From Verrucomicrobiota bacterium (GTDB taxonomy: Bacteria > Verrucomicrobiota > Verrucomicrobiia > Chthoniobacterales > Terrimicrobiaceae): a stretch of DNA of 64,000 nt. The notes below the pieces were generated by a model, which was not told the DNA's origin, made no database searches, and saw only the letters and a program-made list of their open reading frames with translations. Position 1 is the first letter of the stretch. Every line of letters starts with the position of its first letter. Both the position numbers and the translations under genes were made by a program. This document shows positions 45,228 to 55,076 of this stretch, piece after piece. Where the stretch lies: positions 17,026-81,025 of the forward strand of contig JAFKMU010000060.1 in the NCBI GenBank assembly GCA_017305195.1, in the 5' to 3' direction.

Positions 45228-46030
45228 GGCAGTGGGATCAGGGTGATGATGCGCTGGGCCAGGATGAGACCCAGGCTGAGGAAGAGCAGGATGAACATGA
45301 TGCGCACCACGCGGGCCGCCGCGAGGCTGGGCTTCCCGTGCAGGATGTCGAGCTGGGCGTTGAACATGGCCGTGCCGGGAACCAGCAGGAGGGTGGCGGC
45401 GACGGTGGCGAGCTCCCACTTTGTGGAATGAACCAGCCGACTGCCCAACCCGGCGATGAAGGCCGAGGTGAAGGCGACCGATGTCACCATGAGGTAGAAG
45501 TTCAGGTGCTTGTGCAGCATCGTGTGGCGGAGCCACTGGCCCACGGCCGTGCCGAGGCAGGTCGGGATGAAGACGACCCACTCCACGCGCCAATCCGAGA
45601 GGATCAATCGACCGAACCCGGCGCAGGCGAGGCCCGTGGCGAGCGCGACGACCCACACCGGATATTTCTTGGTGGTTGTCGGCACGTCCTTGAGGACCTT
45701 CTTCGCAGCAGCGAGGTCGAGTGTTCCGTCCTGGATATGCTCCACCAGTTTACGCAGGGAACTGGCGATACGGAGGTTGGTGCCGTGTTCGCCGACCTTG
45801 CCCATGTGGGTGTAGGATTCGGTGCCACGACGCAGGGTTACGATGAGTGCTGCGTGCTGGGCGTATACTTCTGCCTCGGTGCAGCCTAGCCCTTTGGCCG
45901 CATCGATAATGCTGGAGTGTACCACGTCCGTTGTCGCTCCCGCCTGCATCAGGCCGCGTCCAATCGCGGTCGTCAGCCGGGCGATATCTGCCAACGGAGG
46001 CGGATTGATCGCTGAATCTGTCACAGCCAT
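45224..46030 (-). CDS. threonine/serine exporter, ThrE N-terminal part (YjjP-like)
   Basis: A 268-residue protein from ATG 46030. A soluble N-terminal region (to about 125) with GRGLMQAGATTDVV and a Glu/Arg-rich helix precedes about five transmembrane helices, including VPGTAMFNAQLDILHGK. This is the DUF1212/ThrE N-terminal module. Frame upstream of 46030 is open but lacks the family N-terminus. It forms an ATGA-coupled pair with the YjjB-like gene; amino-acid export or succinate export (as for YjjPB) is known in the family. Confidence 0.83.
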   Translation of the reverse strand: MAVTDSAINPPPLADIARLTTAIGRGLMQAGATTDVVHSSIIDAAKGLGCTEAEVYAQHAALIVTLRRGTESYTHMGKVGEHGTNLRIASSLRKLVEHIQDGTLDLAAAKKVLKDVPTTTKKYPVWVVALATGLACAGFGRLILSDWRVEWVVFIPTCLGTAVGQWLRHTMLHKHLNFYLMVTSVAFTSAFIAGLGSRLVHSTKWELATVAATLLLVPGTAMFNAQLDILHGKPSLAAARVVRIMFILLFLSLGLILAQRIITLIPLP

Positions 46031-46176
46031 CCAGAATATCACTTTCCTGATCCGTCCCCAATCCGATTTCCTCGCCCTCCCTTGCTCAATGCATCTGGTT
46101 TTTTGCGCTGGCTTTTGGCGGCGGGGCGAGTCTAGTACCCTTTTGGCAAATCCGTTAACCACAACCGATTCCGGGA

Positions 46177-47433
46177 ATGAGCGAAGAAAAGGGAAACGAA
46201 GAGAAACCGCAATCGTCCGCAGCAGGGGTGCCTGGGGACAAGAAAGCAACCCCTGAAAGCGATAGCGGAGGAGAGCGCAAGGGAATCCCTGTCGCCAAGA
46301 CCAAGCCGTCGGACGACGACGCTCCCGTAAAGATCGAAAATCTCGGAACGGTGCGCAGGCCGACCGGCTCCGCCAAGGCCAAGGCCAAATTTGCCCCCGC
46401 CCGCCCGGCTCCCAAGGAAGAAGAGCCCAGGGAGGAGTGGGAGGAGCCTGCTGGCACCTCTCCCAGGCCGGCTCAGGAGGAGGCCCCCGAGAATCGCCGT
46501 CCGGCTCCGGAAGAGCAGGCTGCGGCGTTTGGAAAATCCTTCCTGCGCACGACGAAGAAGGTGCTCTTCATCAACCTGAAGCTGGTCTACGTGCTCGCTG
46601 CGGCGATCATCCTGGCCGTGTGGCTGCAGTCGGCCTCCTATGATGCCGGAGTGATCGAGGGGCGGCGTCTCGCGAACAAGGAGGCTTCCTTTGATGGGGT
46701 GGAACTGGACCCCGCTTTTGCGGCCAAGCTCAACGCTGCGCTTTTCAAGTTGCGCAATGGCAACGCCGCCGAGAGCCTGGAGGAACTCAAAACCCTCCAG
46801 ACGCAATGGCCGTCGGTCGTCTCGATGCATTATCTCGTCGCTCTCGCCGCGCTGGAGAACGGGAATGAGGAACTGGCCGCTTCCAAGGCCGAGGAATCCA
46901 TAGCCAAGAGGCAGCGGGTGTCGGATTCCCTGGCTCTTCTCGCTGTGATCGAAAGCCAGAAAGCGGCCCGGCGGGACAAGTTCGTCCTGGGAAATCCGGT
47001 CAAGCGTGCGGAAGAATATCTGCGCCGCTCCATCGCCGCCGATCCAGCCAATCCGTATCCCCATTTTGAGCTCGCCTCGGTGCTTCGCTACTCCGGCAAA
47101 CGTGCGGAGGCGCTCGAGGAAGTGCGCGCCGCCATGGCGCGGCTGAGTGCGGTGGACAGCCACCTCGTGATGGACATCACCGAGCAGATCATGGAGCGCG
47201 AGACCATGCCCGACAATCAGCTCCCGGCAGACATCGGAACGACCGACAATGTGCAGAAACTCGTTCCGGCAGCCTATGTGGCGATGCGCCGCGGCAACTT
47301 TGACCGGGCGGTGGAGTTGTTGAGCGAGGCCCGGCAGGGGATGACTCCCGATATCTTCGTCTACGTGGTCAACGATCCGGCGCTGCGCCGCTTCCGGAAC
47401 GAACCCAAGATCCAGCCGTTCTTTGCCCAGTAA
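46177..47433 (+). CDS. TPR-like membrane-anchored protein
   Basis: A 418-residue protein. The first 125 residues are disordered, Lys/Glu/Pro/Ala-rich (PARPAPKEEEP, PENRRPAPEEQ). One transmembrane helix follows (about 139-155, LVYVLAAAIILAVWL), then an alpha-helical region of tetratricopeptide-like repeats (LRNGNAAESLEELKTL, YLRRSIAADPANPYPHFELASVLRYSGKRAEALEE split over several units). Probably a scaffold anchored in the inner membrane with the repeat domain outside. No catalytic motif. Divergent from the ThrE pair; GGGA just before the ATG is a weak ribosome site. Confidence 0.7.
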   Translation: MSEEKGNEEKPQSSAAGVPGDKKATPESDSGGERKGIPVAKTKPSDDDAPVKIENLGTVRRPTGSAKAKAKFAPARPAPKEEEPREEWEEPAGTSPRPAQEEAPENRRPAPEEQAAAFGKSFLRTTKKVLFINLKLVYVLAAAIILAVWLQSASYDAGVIEGRRLANKEASFDGVELDPAFAAKLNAALFKLRNGNAAESLEELKTLQTQWPSVVSMHYLVALAALENGNEELAASKAEESIAKRQRVSDSLALLAVIESQKAARRDKFVLGNPVKRAEEYLRRSIAADPANPYPHFELASVLRYSGKRAEALEEVRAAMARLSAVDSHLVMDITEQIMERETMPDNQLPADIGTTDNVQKLVPAAYVAMRRGNFDRAVELLSEARQGMTPDIFVYVVNDPALRRFRNEPKIQPFFAQ

Positions 47434-47445
47434 AGGGGCGGCTGG

Positions 47446-48120
47446 TCAGCGAATGGTGGGCTGCTTGCCAGAGAGGCTGGCGAGAAGCGCGAGCGGACCT
47501 TCAAAGGGTCCGTTCTTTTTGCCGGGCAGGTGATTGCTGGTGATGGTCACCGAGACGCCGACCGGCACGGAGGCATAAAGATCAACGACATCGCGGGAGC
47601 GCATGCGGATGCAGCCGTAACTCACCGGGCGGCCGAGCTGCTTTTCCACCGGAGTACCGTGGATGTAGATGCCGCGTTCGCGGGCGTTGGCATTTTGTCC
47701 CTCGGTGCCTTCCAGCCAGAGGATGCGGGTGACGATGGGATCGCGGCCCGCAGCATTGACCTGGAGGATTTCTCCGGTCGGCTGGCGGTGCTTGAAGACG
47801 GCTCCCTCGGGCAGTCCTCCGCCCAGCTTGCTGCACACGCGGAGGCGTCCCAGCGGCGTGCGATAGGAGTTGTAGCTATCCCCGACGCCGTAGCGGGAGG
47901 TCGAGATGACGTATTTCTTGAGCACCTCGCCGCCGGCGACCAAGGCAAGCTGTTGGTCGGCCACGCTGACGAGAATCTCCATTTCGGCAGGCGCCGCTCC
48001 CGGGATGGAAGCGGGCAGAGGAATCTCGGGATTGACGGGGACGGATGCTTCCTCGGCTCTCACGAGAGCGAGCGTCGAAGCGAGAAATATGGGCAATAGG
48101 AAGCGGTTCAGTTTCGTCAC
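47446..48120 (-). CDS. L,D-transpeptidase (YkuD domain)
   Basis: A 224-residue exported protein starting with GTG 48120, where a signal peptide begins (NRFLLPIFLASTLALVRAEE). The YkuD domain (about 48-195) carries ILVSVADQQLALV, then the active site HGTPVEKQ...VSYGCIRMRS with His154 and Cys170 and the conserved Ser-Tyr-Gly before Cys. Such enzymes make 3-3 crosslinks in peptidoglycan or attach lipoproteins. Upstream frame to 48567 is a shadow of addA and is rejected. 80 bases after the AddA stop on the same strand. Confidence 0.86.
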   Translation of the reverse strand: MTKLNRFLLPIFLASTLALVRAEEASVPVNPEIPLPASIPGAAPAEMEILVSVADQQLALVAGGEVLKKYVISTSRYGVGDSYNSYRTPLGRLRVCSKLGGGLPEGAVFKHRQPTGEILQVNAAGRDPIVTRILWLEGTEGQNANARERGIYIHGTPVEKQLGRPVSYGCIRMRSRDVVDLYASVPVGVSVTITSNHLPGKKNGPFEGPLALLASLSGKQPTIR

Positions 48121-48200
48121 GGTCAAGGCAGGCGCGGCGAACGCACCATCAGCGCTTTTCAGAGAAAAGCAAATTCCATGCCGCGACAAGCACACTTTTT

Positions 48201-51200
48201 CTACCGCACCGGAACCAGCCGGGCCTCGACGGCCGACGCGGGGAGGCCGGTGAGAGCGGCCAGACACTCGCGATAAATGGCGAGCTGTCCGCCGTGGCGC
48301 TGGTCCAGGTCCGCCGGATCTGCGGCATCTGTCTTGAAATCCAGCAGGAGCGCGCGGCCGGCCTGCACCACCGCGCGGTCGAAGACCCCGGTGACGCGGC
48401 GTTTGTCGGGCAGGACGATGTCGAAGGCCTTTTCGCGCCACAGGACGGCATGGCCGGGAGGTTTCTGAAAATGAACAGCGGTTTCTGGCTGTTCGAGGAA
48501 CGAGCGCAGGATTTTTGCCGCCTCGGGCGAGAGCGAATCGAGGTCGGGACTTGGTCCCGGCAGCCACTCGATTTCCGCCAGGGCGGCGTGAATTTCCACC
48601 CCGAGGTCCGCGGCCGCCCGGGCGGCGAGGATGGCCTTGCCGGGCAGGACTCTGGCGTGGGCGTCGGATGGGCGGAAGGCGGGTCGTGTCGGACGGGTCG
48701 CGGATGCGGAGGGGACGAAGGTGATGGGAGGCTCTACCGGAGCGGTCTGGCCGGAGCGACCGCCAACATGCCAGCCCTCATTTCCCACGACATAACGACC
48801 GGCCTCGCGGGGGAACGTGAGGTGCAGGAGGCGGTTGAAGTCGCGGCTCGTCGTGCTGTCCTTTTGCGCGGTGGTCAGCAGGTAAAGGCCGCGCTTGGCG
48901 CGGGTGAGGGCGACGTAGTACAGGCAGAGATTCTCGTAGCAATCCTCGGCGACATCCTGCTCGTAGGCCGCAGCCAGCACGGGATCGGCGTCGCACACGT
49001 CCTTGTTGGGAAGGTCGAGCCCCCAGGCTACATCGCCGTGGTCATCGAGATGGAGATGGATGGAACTGTCGTCGCGGCGGCTCGGCAGCGAGACGCCCTG
49101 CAACTCGGGCAGGATGACCATGTCGAAGTCGAGGCCCTTCGACGCATGGATTGTCATCACCCGTATCGTGTCGCTGGAGCCGGTTTCCGTGTCGGTGAAC
49201 CCCTGGGCGTAGATGACGAACTCATCGAGGGTTCCCGCGCCGCCCGTGACGGCTTCAAACTCGACGGCGGCCTCGATGAGAGTTTCCACCCGGCTCTGGA
49301 GGTACTCGCCGCGGACGGGAACAGCCTGGTTGACCCATTGGCGGACGGCCTCGGCAAACCCGCGGTTGCGGATCAGGCGCAGGGCTTCCAGGCGGAAATG
49401 CTCGGCTCCCTCGTGCCAGAGCGCGGCGAAGGGCGTCATGGCGACATGCTGCCGCGCGAGGAAATCCTGCGGATGCGCCAGCCAGTGAACGAGGGCAAGG
49501 AAGGCGACGGCCAGTTCATTGTCGGCGCAGGGGTAGAAGCGTCCCTCGGCGGCGGCGGGCAGCCCTGCGGCGCGCAGGGCGTTGACCACGCTGGCGATGC
49601 GGGCATTGGTCTGGACGAGGACGGCGCAGGTCCAGCCGCGGGCGATGGGATCGACCTCGGCCGCGATACGGGCGGCTTGCTGATCGAGGAAGGAGCTGCC
49701 TTCGTCCGTGGCAAACGTCTGCCACACGACGCATCCTCGCCCGGGCTGCAGGTCGGAGGCGTGATGCTGCCGCCAGGAGGATCGCCAGCGCGCGATGGTG
49801 GCGGCGGGGAACTCGACGACGGCAGCCTGGTCCGAGAGGTTGCCAGGAGAGAAGAGGGTATTGACGCTTTCCAGGATATCCGGCACCGAACGGTACGAGG
49901 TGTTGAGCGATTCCGAGGTGTCGATGTGCTCTTCACCGGAGGCGTTGTAGTATTCCGCGATCTCGTCAAAGAGCCTTGAGTCGCCGCCCCGCCATGAGTA
50001 GATGGCCTGCTTCGTATCGCCGACATAGAAAAACGAGCGCCGCCCGCTCTCGCTCTGGACGACCTCGTCGATGAGGTCGCGTATGGCGAGCCACTGGAGG
50101 CGGCTGGTGTCCTGAAATTCGTCCAGCAGCCAGTGGTCGTAGGAGGCGTCCAGCCGGTAATCGATGGCCTGGCGCACGTGCGGGCGCAGGGATTGGCCCG
50201 CCCACGCCCCGGTGTCGCCCGAGGCGAGCATCCCGGTGATGTCGAGAAAGGTCAGCCTGCCTGCCTGGCGGACGGTGCGCTGGTAGGCGCGCTCGAATTT
50301 CTCCACCAGCGTGTGCAGCGCCCGGGAGCGGGTAATGCGAGTCTGGAGGTCGATGGAGAGGATGGAGTTTGCGATGTCCTCGACCAGCGGGCGCAGGGTC
50401 TCGGGGAAGGCAAAGGTCTTGCGGCTCAGCTTGAGGTCGAAGCACTCCTCGGCCTTCTTGGAAGGCGGGGCGGAGAGCGCCTTGAGGGCGAAGGTCAGAC
50501 ATTCCTTGGGAACGACATGGCCGGGCTTGAGCCGGGCGATCTCGCCGAGCAGGGCGCGCCAGCCCTCGCGGTGCTTGTCCTCCATGTCGGAGTGAATCTC
50601 CTCCAGTTCACCGGCAAAAAGCTCCACTCGCGCGAGGATGTTCCCGGAGTTTCGGAAAGGCGGGCGGTCGCCCCAGATATCCTGCGAGTCGCCCCAGACG
50701 TGGGTGGCGGGAGTCTGGAGATACTTCTCGTGCAGCGAGGCGATCTGGCGGTCGACGGTCTCGATGACGGTGCGCGACTGGCGGTTGCGGCTTTCCTGGC
50801 GGAGCAGCTCGAGGAGCTCGGCGAAGGACCGGTCATTGGCCGCGTGGGCGCGGAAGACTGCGGCGAGGACGCTCCGCCGCGTCACGTCGAGGAACTGCGG
50901 ATCGAGCACGGTGATCTCTCCGGCCAGCCCGCACTCCAGCGGGAAAACGCGGACCACCCGCGCGAAGAACCCGTCGAGCGTGCCGAGGGCGAGCTGCGGG
51001 AGCTTGCGCACCATGTCCTCCAGCAGGCGATGGAAATCCGCGCGCTTGAGGGCCGGGAACCCGATGGCCTCGGCGAGAAGGCGGGCTTCCGCATCGGTCG
51101 ATGCGGCCTTGAGCAGACGCTCAAAGATGGCGTCGAGGAATTCCCCCGCCGCCTTGCGGGTGAAGGTGAGGGCGATGATCTTCTCGGCGGGCTCTCCCCG

Positions 51201-51311
51201 GGCCAGCAGCTCGATGAAGCGGCTGGTCAGGCGGTACGTTTTGCCCGATCCCGCGTTGGCGATGATCCGCTGGTGGCGCAGGGGTGTCACTCGGGCCTCC
51301 CTTGCAGCCAT
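48201..51311 (-). CDS. addA: AddA-type UvrD-like helicase/exonuclease
   Basis: A 1036-residue protein. Superfamily 1 helicase motifs: Walker A ANAGSGKT (19-26), LTFTRKAA (Ia), LLDEFQDTS (II), GDTKQAIYSWRGGD (III), TIHASKGLDFD (V) and ALTRAKRGLYL (VI). The C-terminal PD-(D/E)XK nuclease has GVFDRAVV and LLDFKTDA. With AddB it would process double-strand ends for RecA loading. ATG 51311 overlaps the addB 3' end by 25 bases, so the two are translationally linked. Codons upstream belong to addB in another frame. Length is shorter than the Bacillus enzyme (about 1230) but normal for the Verrucomicrobia/proteobacterial kind. Confidence 0.9.
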   Translation of the reverse strand: MAAREARVTPLRHQRIIANAGSGKTYRLTSRFIELLARGEPAEKIIALTFTRKAAGEFLDAIFERLLKAASTDAEARLLAEAIGFPALKRADFHRLLEDMVRKLPQLALGTLDGFFARVVRVFPLECGLAGEITVLDPQFLDVTRRSVLAAVFRAHAANDRSFAELLELLRQESRNRQSRTVIETVDRQIASLHEKYLQTPATHVWGDSQDIWGDRPPFRNSGNILARVELFAGELEEIHSDMEDKHREGWRALLGEIARLKPGHVVPKECLTFALKALSAPPSKKAEECFDLKLSRKTFAFPETLRPLVEDIANSILSIDLQTRITRSRALHTLVEKFERAYQRTVRQAGRLTFLDITGMLASGDTGAWAGQSLRPHVRQAIDYRLDASYDHWLLDEFQDTSRLQWLAIRDLIDEVVQSESGRRSFFYVGDTKQAIYSWRGGDSRLFDEIAEYYNASGEEHIDTSESLNTSYRSVPDILESVNTLFSPGNLSDQAAVVEFPAATIARWRSSWRQHHASDLQPGRGCVVWQTFATDEGSSFLDQQAARIAAEVDPIARGWTCAVLVQTNARIASVVNALRAAGLPAAAEGRFYPCADNELAVAFLALVHWLAHPQDFLARQHVAMTPFAALWHEGAEHFRLEALRLIRNRGFAEAVRQWVNQAVPVRGEYLQSRVETLIEAAVEFEAVTGGAGTLDEFVIYAQGFTDTETGSSDTIRVMTIHASKGLDFDMVILPELQGVSLPSRRDDSSIHLHLDDHGDVAWGLDLPNKDVCDADPVLAAAYEQDVAEDCYENLCLYYVALTRAKRGLYLLTTAQKDSTTSRDFNRLLHLTFPREAGRYVVGNEGWHVGGRSGQTAPVEPPITFVPSASATRPTRPAFRPSDAHARVLPGKAILAARAAADLGVEIHAALAEIEWLPGPSPDLDSLSPEAAKILRSFLEQPETAVHFQKPPGHAVLWREKAFDIVLPDKRRVTGVFDRAVVQAGRALLLDFKTDAADPADLDQRHGGQLAIYRECLAALTGLPASAVEARLVPVR

Positions 51312-54067
51312 TCCATCGACTCCTCCGAGAGCACATCCTCCGGGGCCTCGCCGAGGAAGAGCGACTCGTAGTCGTCGTACTGCGGCTGGCGGGGCGGCCA
51401 GAAAATACCTCGCGCGATGCGCTCGGCGATGGCCTCCGTGCAGAGGTTCGCGTTGTAAATGGTGGTGTCGTCGAGATCGAACATCGCGATCCGGGCGTCC
51501 TCGACGCGCTCCGGGAGCAGGAAATACCCGACGACGGGCGGGGCGAGATCGTCGCGCCAGTGCGCAAGGGAGAGCTCCCGGTAGAGGGGGAGCTGGAGGT
51601 TCGTCCAGTAAAAGGGCCTGCCGTCGCGGATGACCTCCTCGCCGGGCAGGAGCTCCTCCGGGCTCCTGGGGCTGAAATGCGCCTCCTCCGGCGACTTGTC
51701 GCGGGCGAAGGTCTTGTAATCCAGGATGCGGCGCTGGCCGGTGCGGATGTGAACCTCTATCCGGTCGAGGCTGGCGGCGATGGGGAGGCCGGAGTACTCG
51801 ATGGATATCGCGGCGTCCGGGCCGAACCGAAACTCGGAATGCTCGATCTGCCATCCGGCGGCGCGTTCCCGGGCCTGGATCTCCGCCATGCTCGACAGGC
51901 GGACGCGCAGGCTCTCCTGCTGCACGCGCACGGGGAGGGAGGGATGGAGTCCGTGGAGGCGTATGACCTCGCGGTCCAGCGTGTCGTGGAGGAAGCGCTC
52001 GATGATGCGGGGATCGTCGCTGTCTCGGGCCACCTCGTCTTTGGCGAAGCGGTCGGCCACGGTGTGAAACAGGAGGCCGAACATCGTGGCGTTCATCTCT
52101 CCGGCCTGCGGGTCGACTGACGACATGCGCAGGACGTGCTTGAAGTAATACCGCATCGGGCAAGACAGGTAGTCGCCGAATCCCGTCACCGGCAGTTTTT
52201 TCATCGTCGCCGTCTGCGGCACCTCCAGTCGCCATTCGCGCTGTCGGCGGGGGGAGTGGCGCAGCGTCGGCACGCTGCGAAACACCCGCGCCACGCGCTG
52301 GGCCAGCTCTGCGGATGGGCAGCGCAGGAGCAGACGGGAGGGCTTGGCAGGCTCGCCTCCGGCATTCATGCGCCCGTAGAGGAGTTTCACCGCGCCGGGC
52401 GCGCGCGAGGCGAGGACGTTATGGAGAAAGAATGCGTCGCGGGCGTAGCGGGAGCGATTGGTCGAGAGGCCGAGCGTCTCGCGGGCGCTGTCGGGCAGGA
52501 AGGCGTGGCCGTTGGTCGCCGACGGGAGCGAGCCTTCAGTGCAGCCGGTGATCACAAGGTGTTCCTCGGCCAGCCAGGGGGCCTCGAGCCAGCCATTGAG
52601 CTCGATCGCGTCGGCGGGGTGAGAGTCGTAGAGGGCGATGCGTTTCGTCGCGTCGCGGACGCACTCGCGGAGCAGGTCCGCATCGCCGATGGCGTGCGCG
52701 CGCGCCTCGCCCAGGGCGTCGCTGTAACCTCGCAAAGCCTGCGCCTCGCGGGAATCCGTCTCCAGCGTCGCCTCGCCATAGAGGAACCGGGCAAACGCCT
52801 CCAGGCCTGCGATGAGATCGGCGGCGCGGGTGAATTCCTTGCGCAGGGCCTCCACCGTCTGGACGAAATGCGCTCGAGTTCGGAGTTTTTGGGGTTCCTC
52901 CTCGATGGGGCGCTGGAAATACCCCGCGGCGTCTTCCCAGTAGTCGATGAGCATTTCCGTGCGTATCTGGTCGTAGGACTCGAGGATGTGGGCGGGGACG
53001 AGGTCTGCGGTGCGGTTCAGGGCGGCGAGGAAGGCGGGAGCCTGCACGACAGGAGCCAGGGAGGAGACGAGCCCGCTGGTGCAAAACTCCACCCAGGCGT
53101 CGGCGACAACTGCGATCTCGGCGGAGGAGAGGGGCTCGCCCTGGGGATCGAATACCTCGCGATCCCGACGGGCAAAGGCGCTGCGGGCCTGGGCCTTGAG
53201 GGATTCGTCGGCGAGGCACAGGCCTGCCTCGGATGTCGAGGCGATCAGGCGGGCGGCTTCCTCGGCCTCGGAATAGGCGTCGGCGGCCACGGCGATATCG
53301 GAAATCGGGACGGACAGGGTCTTGTCTTCCCAGTCCGCCGCAGCGGGAGTGCCCCAGGCATCGAAGGCCGCTTCGGGTTCGCCCGGGGCGTCGACGAGCA
53401 CGGTGATGCGAGTGCCGGATTCCTCCAGGTGATTGAAGATCAGGCGGTGCAGGCGAGGCAGGTCGGCCACGTTGCCGATGACCAGATGATCGATGCCGGG
53501 TGGAGGCTGCGCGTCGACGATGGCGGCGAGGCGCGCCTCATTAGGGTCGGGGTTGCTGAGATGAGAGAGGTAGCTGCGGTAAAGCCTGGCGATCGCCTCC
53601 CATCGCTCGGTGTCGTGCGGGAGGAGGCTCGGCAGATTCTCGGAGAGCGGTGTCAGCGCCGCCTCGGCGAGCGAGGAGCAGAGATCGAGAAATGTCTGGG
53701 CGAGCCGCACGGAGTCCCGGGCCGGAATGGGCGGGTGAAACCCGGGCAGCAGGTCGGCGACATGCCCGGCCTCTGCGGAGATCGCCTTGCTCCACGAGGC
53801 GAGACGCTCCGATGGGGTGGCGACTTTGGGGAGTAGAGAATCGATGAATCCGAAGGGAGTGGCGATGCGCGGAGGGAAAATTCCGACGCCAGTCGTCTCG
53901 GCCAGCAGGGAGAGTTCATCGCGCAAACGGCGACCGGCTCCCGCCGTAGGCAGGAGGACGGCGAGCGTGCTCAGATCCCACGGCTGTCCGGCGGCTTGAG
54001 CGGCCAGCCAATCCGCCGCCTTTTTGACCAGCGGGCGGGATTCCGTGAGGAAGACGGGCGCAGGCAT
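51287..54067 (-). CDS. addB: AddB-type PD-(D/E)XK nuclease, helicase-like subunit
   Basis: A 926-residue partner of AddA. The N-terminal helicase-like part has LLPTAGAGRRLRDEL, a Walker A position lacking the GKT, so no ATPase. The nuclease domain has CPMRYYF (about 645), and GLPIAASLDRIEV then RRILDYKTFA, which supplies the Asp and Asp-x-Lys of the PD-(D/E)XK fold. The iron-sulphur cysteines of Bacillus AddB appear missing at the C-terminus (only CTEAIAER). Seven bases lie between it and the SRPBCC-like gene, so it begins a three-gene minus-strand operon's second position. Confidence 0.85.
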   Translation of the reverse strand: MPAPVFLTESRPLVKKAADWLAAQAAGQPWDLSTLAVLLPTAGAGRRLRDELSLLAETTGVGIFPPRIATPFGFIDSLLPKVATPSERLASWSKAISAEAGHVADLLPGFHPPIPARDSVRLAQTFLDLCSSLAEAALTPLSENLPSLLPHDTERWEAIARLYRSYLSHLSNPDPNEARLAAIVDAQPPPGIDHLVIGNVADLPRLHRLIFNHLEESGTRITVLVDAPGEPEAAFDAWGTPAAADWEDKTLSVPISDIAVAADAYSEAEEAARLIASTSEAGLCLADESLKAQARSAFARRDREVFDPQGEPLSSAEIAVVADAWVEFCTSGLVSSLAPVVQAPAFLAALNRTADLVPAHILESYDQIRTEMLIDYWEDAAGYFQRPIEEEPQKLRTRAHFVQTVEALRKEFTRAADLIAGLEAFARFLYGEATLETDSREAQALRGYSDALGEARAHAIGDADLLRECVRDATKRIALYDSHPADAIELNGWLEAPWLAEEHLVITGCTEGSLPSATNGHAFLPDSARETLGLSTNRSRYARDAFFLHNVLASRAPGAVKLLYGRMNAGGEPAKPSRLLLRCPSAELAQRVARVFRSVPTLRHSPRRQREWRLEVPQTATMKKLPVTGFGDYLSCPMRYYFKHVLRMSSVDPQAGEMNATMFGLLFHTVADRFAKDEVARDSDDPRIIERFLHDTLDREVIRLHGLHPSLPVRVQQESLRVRLSSMAEIQARERAAGWQIEHSEFRFGPDAAISIEYSGLPIAASLDRIEVHIRTGQRRILDYKTFARDKSPEEAHFSPRSPEELLPGEEVIRDGRPFYWTNLQLPLYRELSLAHWRDDLAPPVVGYFLLPERVEDARIAMFDLDDTTIYNANLCTEAIAERIARGIFWPPRQPQYDDYESLFLGEAPEDVLSEESMEWLQGRPE

Positions 54068-54074
54068 TCCGTGT

Positions 54075-54749
54075 CTAGGACCCGGAGGCCAGCGCGGCGC
54101 GGAGGGCCTCGACTTCCTTGGCCAGTTTGGCGGGTTCGTCCTGTTTCTGGCTCTCGACTTCCTTGGCGATGGCCGTCACCGTCTGCCTCATCTGCTCGAT
54201 CGCCTTGCCCCGGAGCAGCGGAGCCATCACAGACCCCGGCGTGACGAGGTTGCGGTAGCAGATCAGGGATTCTTCCCCGTACGGCTCAATACGCAGGCAG
54301 CCTTCGCTATCCTTCGTCTGGGTGGCGCGGAGGAGCTTCCAGTCGATGCGGTAGACTCCGTCCTTCATGGTCAGGGAGTTACGGGCGGTGTAGTATTCGT
54401 CGGGGAGGATCGGGATGTCGACGCCGTAGTCCACCTCGGCCACGCAGGGGGTGACCTGCTTGGAGACCTCCGACTTCAGCAAATTGGGAATATATTTGGT
54501 GGCTCCCGGGTAATTGGTGAAAACCGCCGCCACCTCCTCGGGTTTGGCGGCGATCCGTCGGTAGACGCGGACGCGCGGCCATGGTTTCCCTGTAATATCC
54601 TCGGTGATAACGACTAACTTGCCGTCCTTCACCTGCTGGAGGTAGCTGTCCGAGAGTTCTTGCGCGATTTCTCCCGCCCGGAGGCTGGAGGTTGCGAGAA
54701 CGAGTCCAGTGACGAGGATGCCCTGCCATCTTTGCCAAGCTGTCTTCAT
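54075..54749 (-). CDS. secreted SRPBCC/START-like protein
   Basis: A 224-residue protein from ATG 54749 with a signal peptide (about 1-26). The body resembles a START/polyketide-cyclase-like helix-grip fold: VRVYRRIAAKPEEVAAVFTNYPG is the typical opening, and CLRIEPYGEESLICYRNLV, then a C-terminal amphipathic helix (about 180-220, coiled-coil-like). It would bind a hydrophobic ligand in the periplasm; ligand unknown. Frame upstream to 55052 is antisense to rpsU. It precedes addB by seven bases; the link to recombination is not obvious and may be mere cotranscription. Confidence 0.65.
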   Translation of the reverse strand: MKTAWQRWQGILVTGLVLATSSLRAGEIAQELSDSYLQQVKDGKLVVITEDITGKPWPRVRVYRRIAAKPEEVAAVFTNYPGATKYIPNLLKSEVSKQVTPCVAEVDYGVDIPILPDEYYTARNSLTMKDGVYRIDWKLLRATQTKDSEGCLRIEPYGEESLICYRNLVTPGSVMAPLLRGKAIEQMRQTVTAIAKEVESQKQDEPAKLAKEVEALRAALASGS

Positions 54750-54864
54750 GCGGGGGAACGCAATACGGAATATCACAGAAATCAGCAAACAGGAAAGGAG
54801 ATGTTTGACTCCCGGAAAATCAGCCGCTAGCGTCTCATGTCCCAAAAGAAAGGAAGGTGAAGAT

Positions 54865-55068
54865 ATGCCAGAAGTGACAGTCCGTAAAGGAGAGCCAATC
54901 GACCGCGCCCTGAAGCGCCTCAAGTCGAAGTTGGACTCCGAAGGCATTCTCGACGAAGTCCGTCGTCTGCGCGCGTTTGAAACGCCCACGCAGAAGTCGC
55001 GTCGCAAAGCGAAGAACAACGCGAAGCGCGCGAAGCTCAAGATTCGTTTCAACCTGAACCTTCCTTAA
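54865..55068 (+). CDS. rpsU: 30S ribosomal protein S21
   Basis: A 67-residue protein: MPEVTVRKGEPIDRALKRLK and a very basic C-terminus (RRKAKNNAKRAKLKIRF), the standard bS21 pattern. AGGAAGGTG lies eight bases before the ATG and is the best Shine-Dalgarno sequence I found in the window, fitting a highly expressed gene. bS21 helps anti-Shine-Dalgarno pairing on the 30S subunit. The next gene begins eight bases after its stop. Confidence 0.95.
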   Translation: MPEVTVRKGEPIDRALKRLKSKLDSEGILDEVRRLRAFETPTQKSRRKAKNNAKRAKLKIRFNLNLP

Positions 55069-55076
55069 GCAATTTT

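Noticed and set aside
48045..49979. 644-residue ORF on plus opposite addA
   Set aside because: Lies wholly over conserved helicase motifs of addA; no homology pattern of its own.
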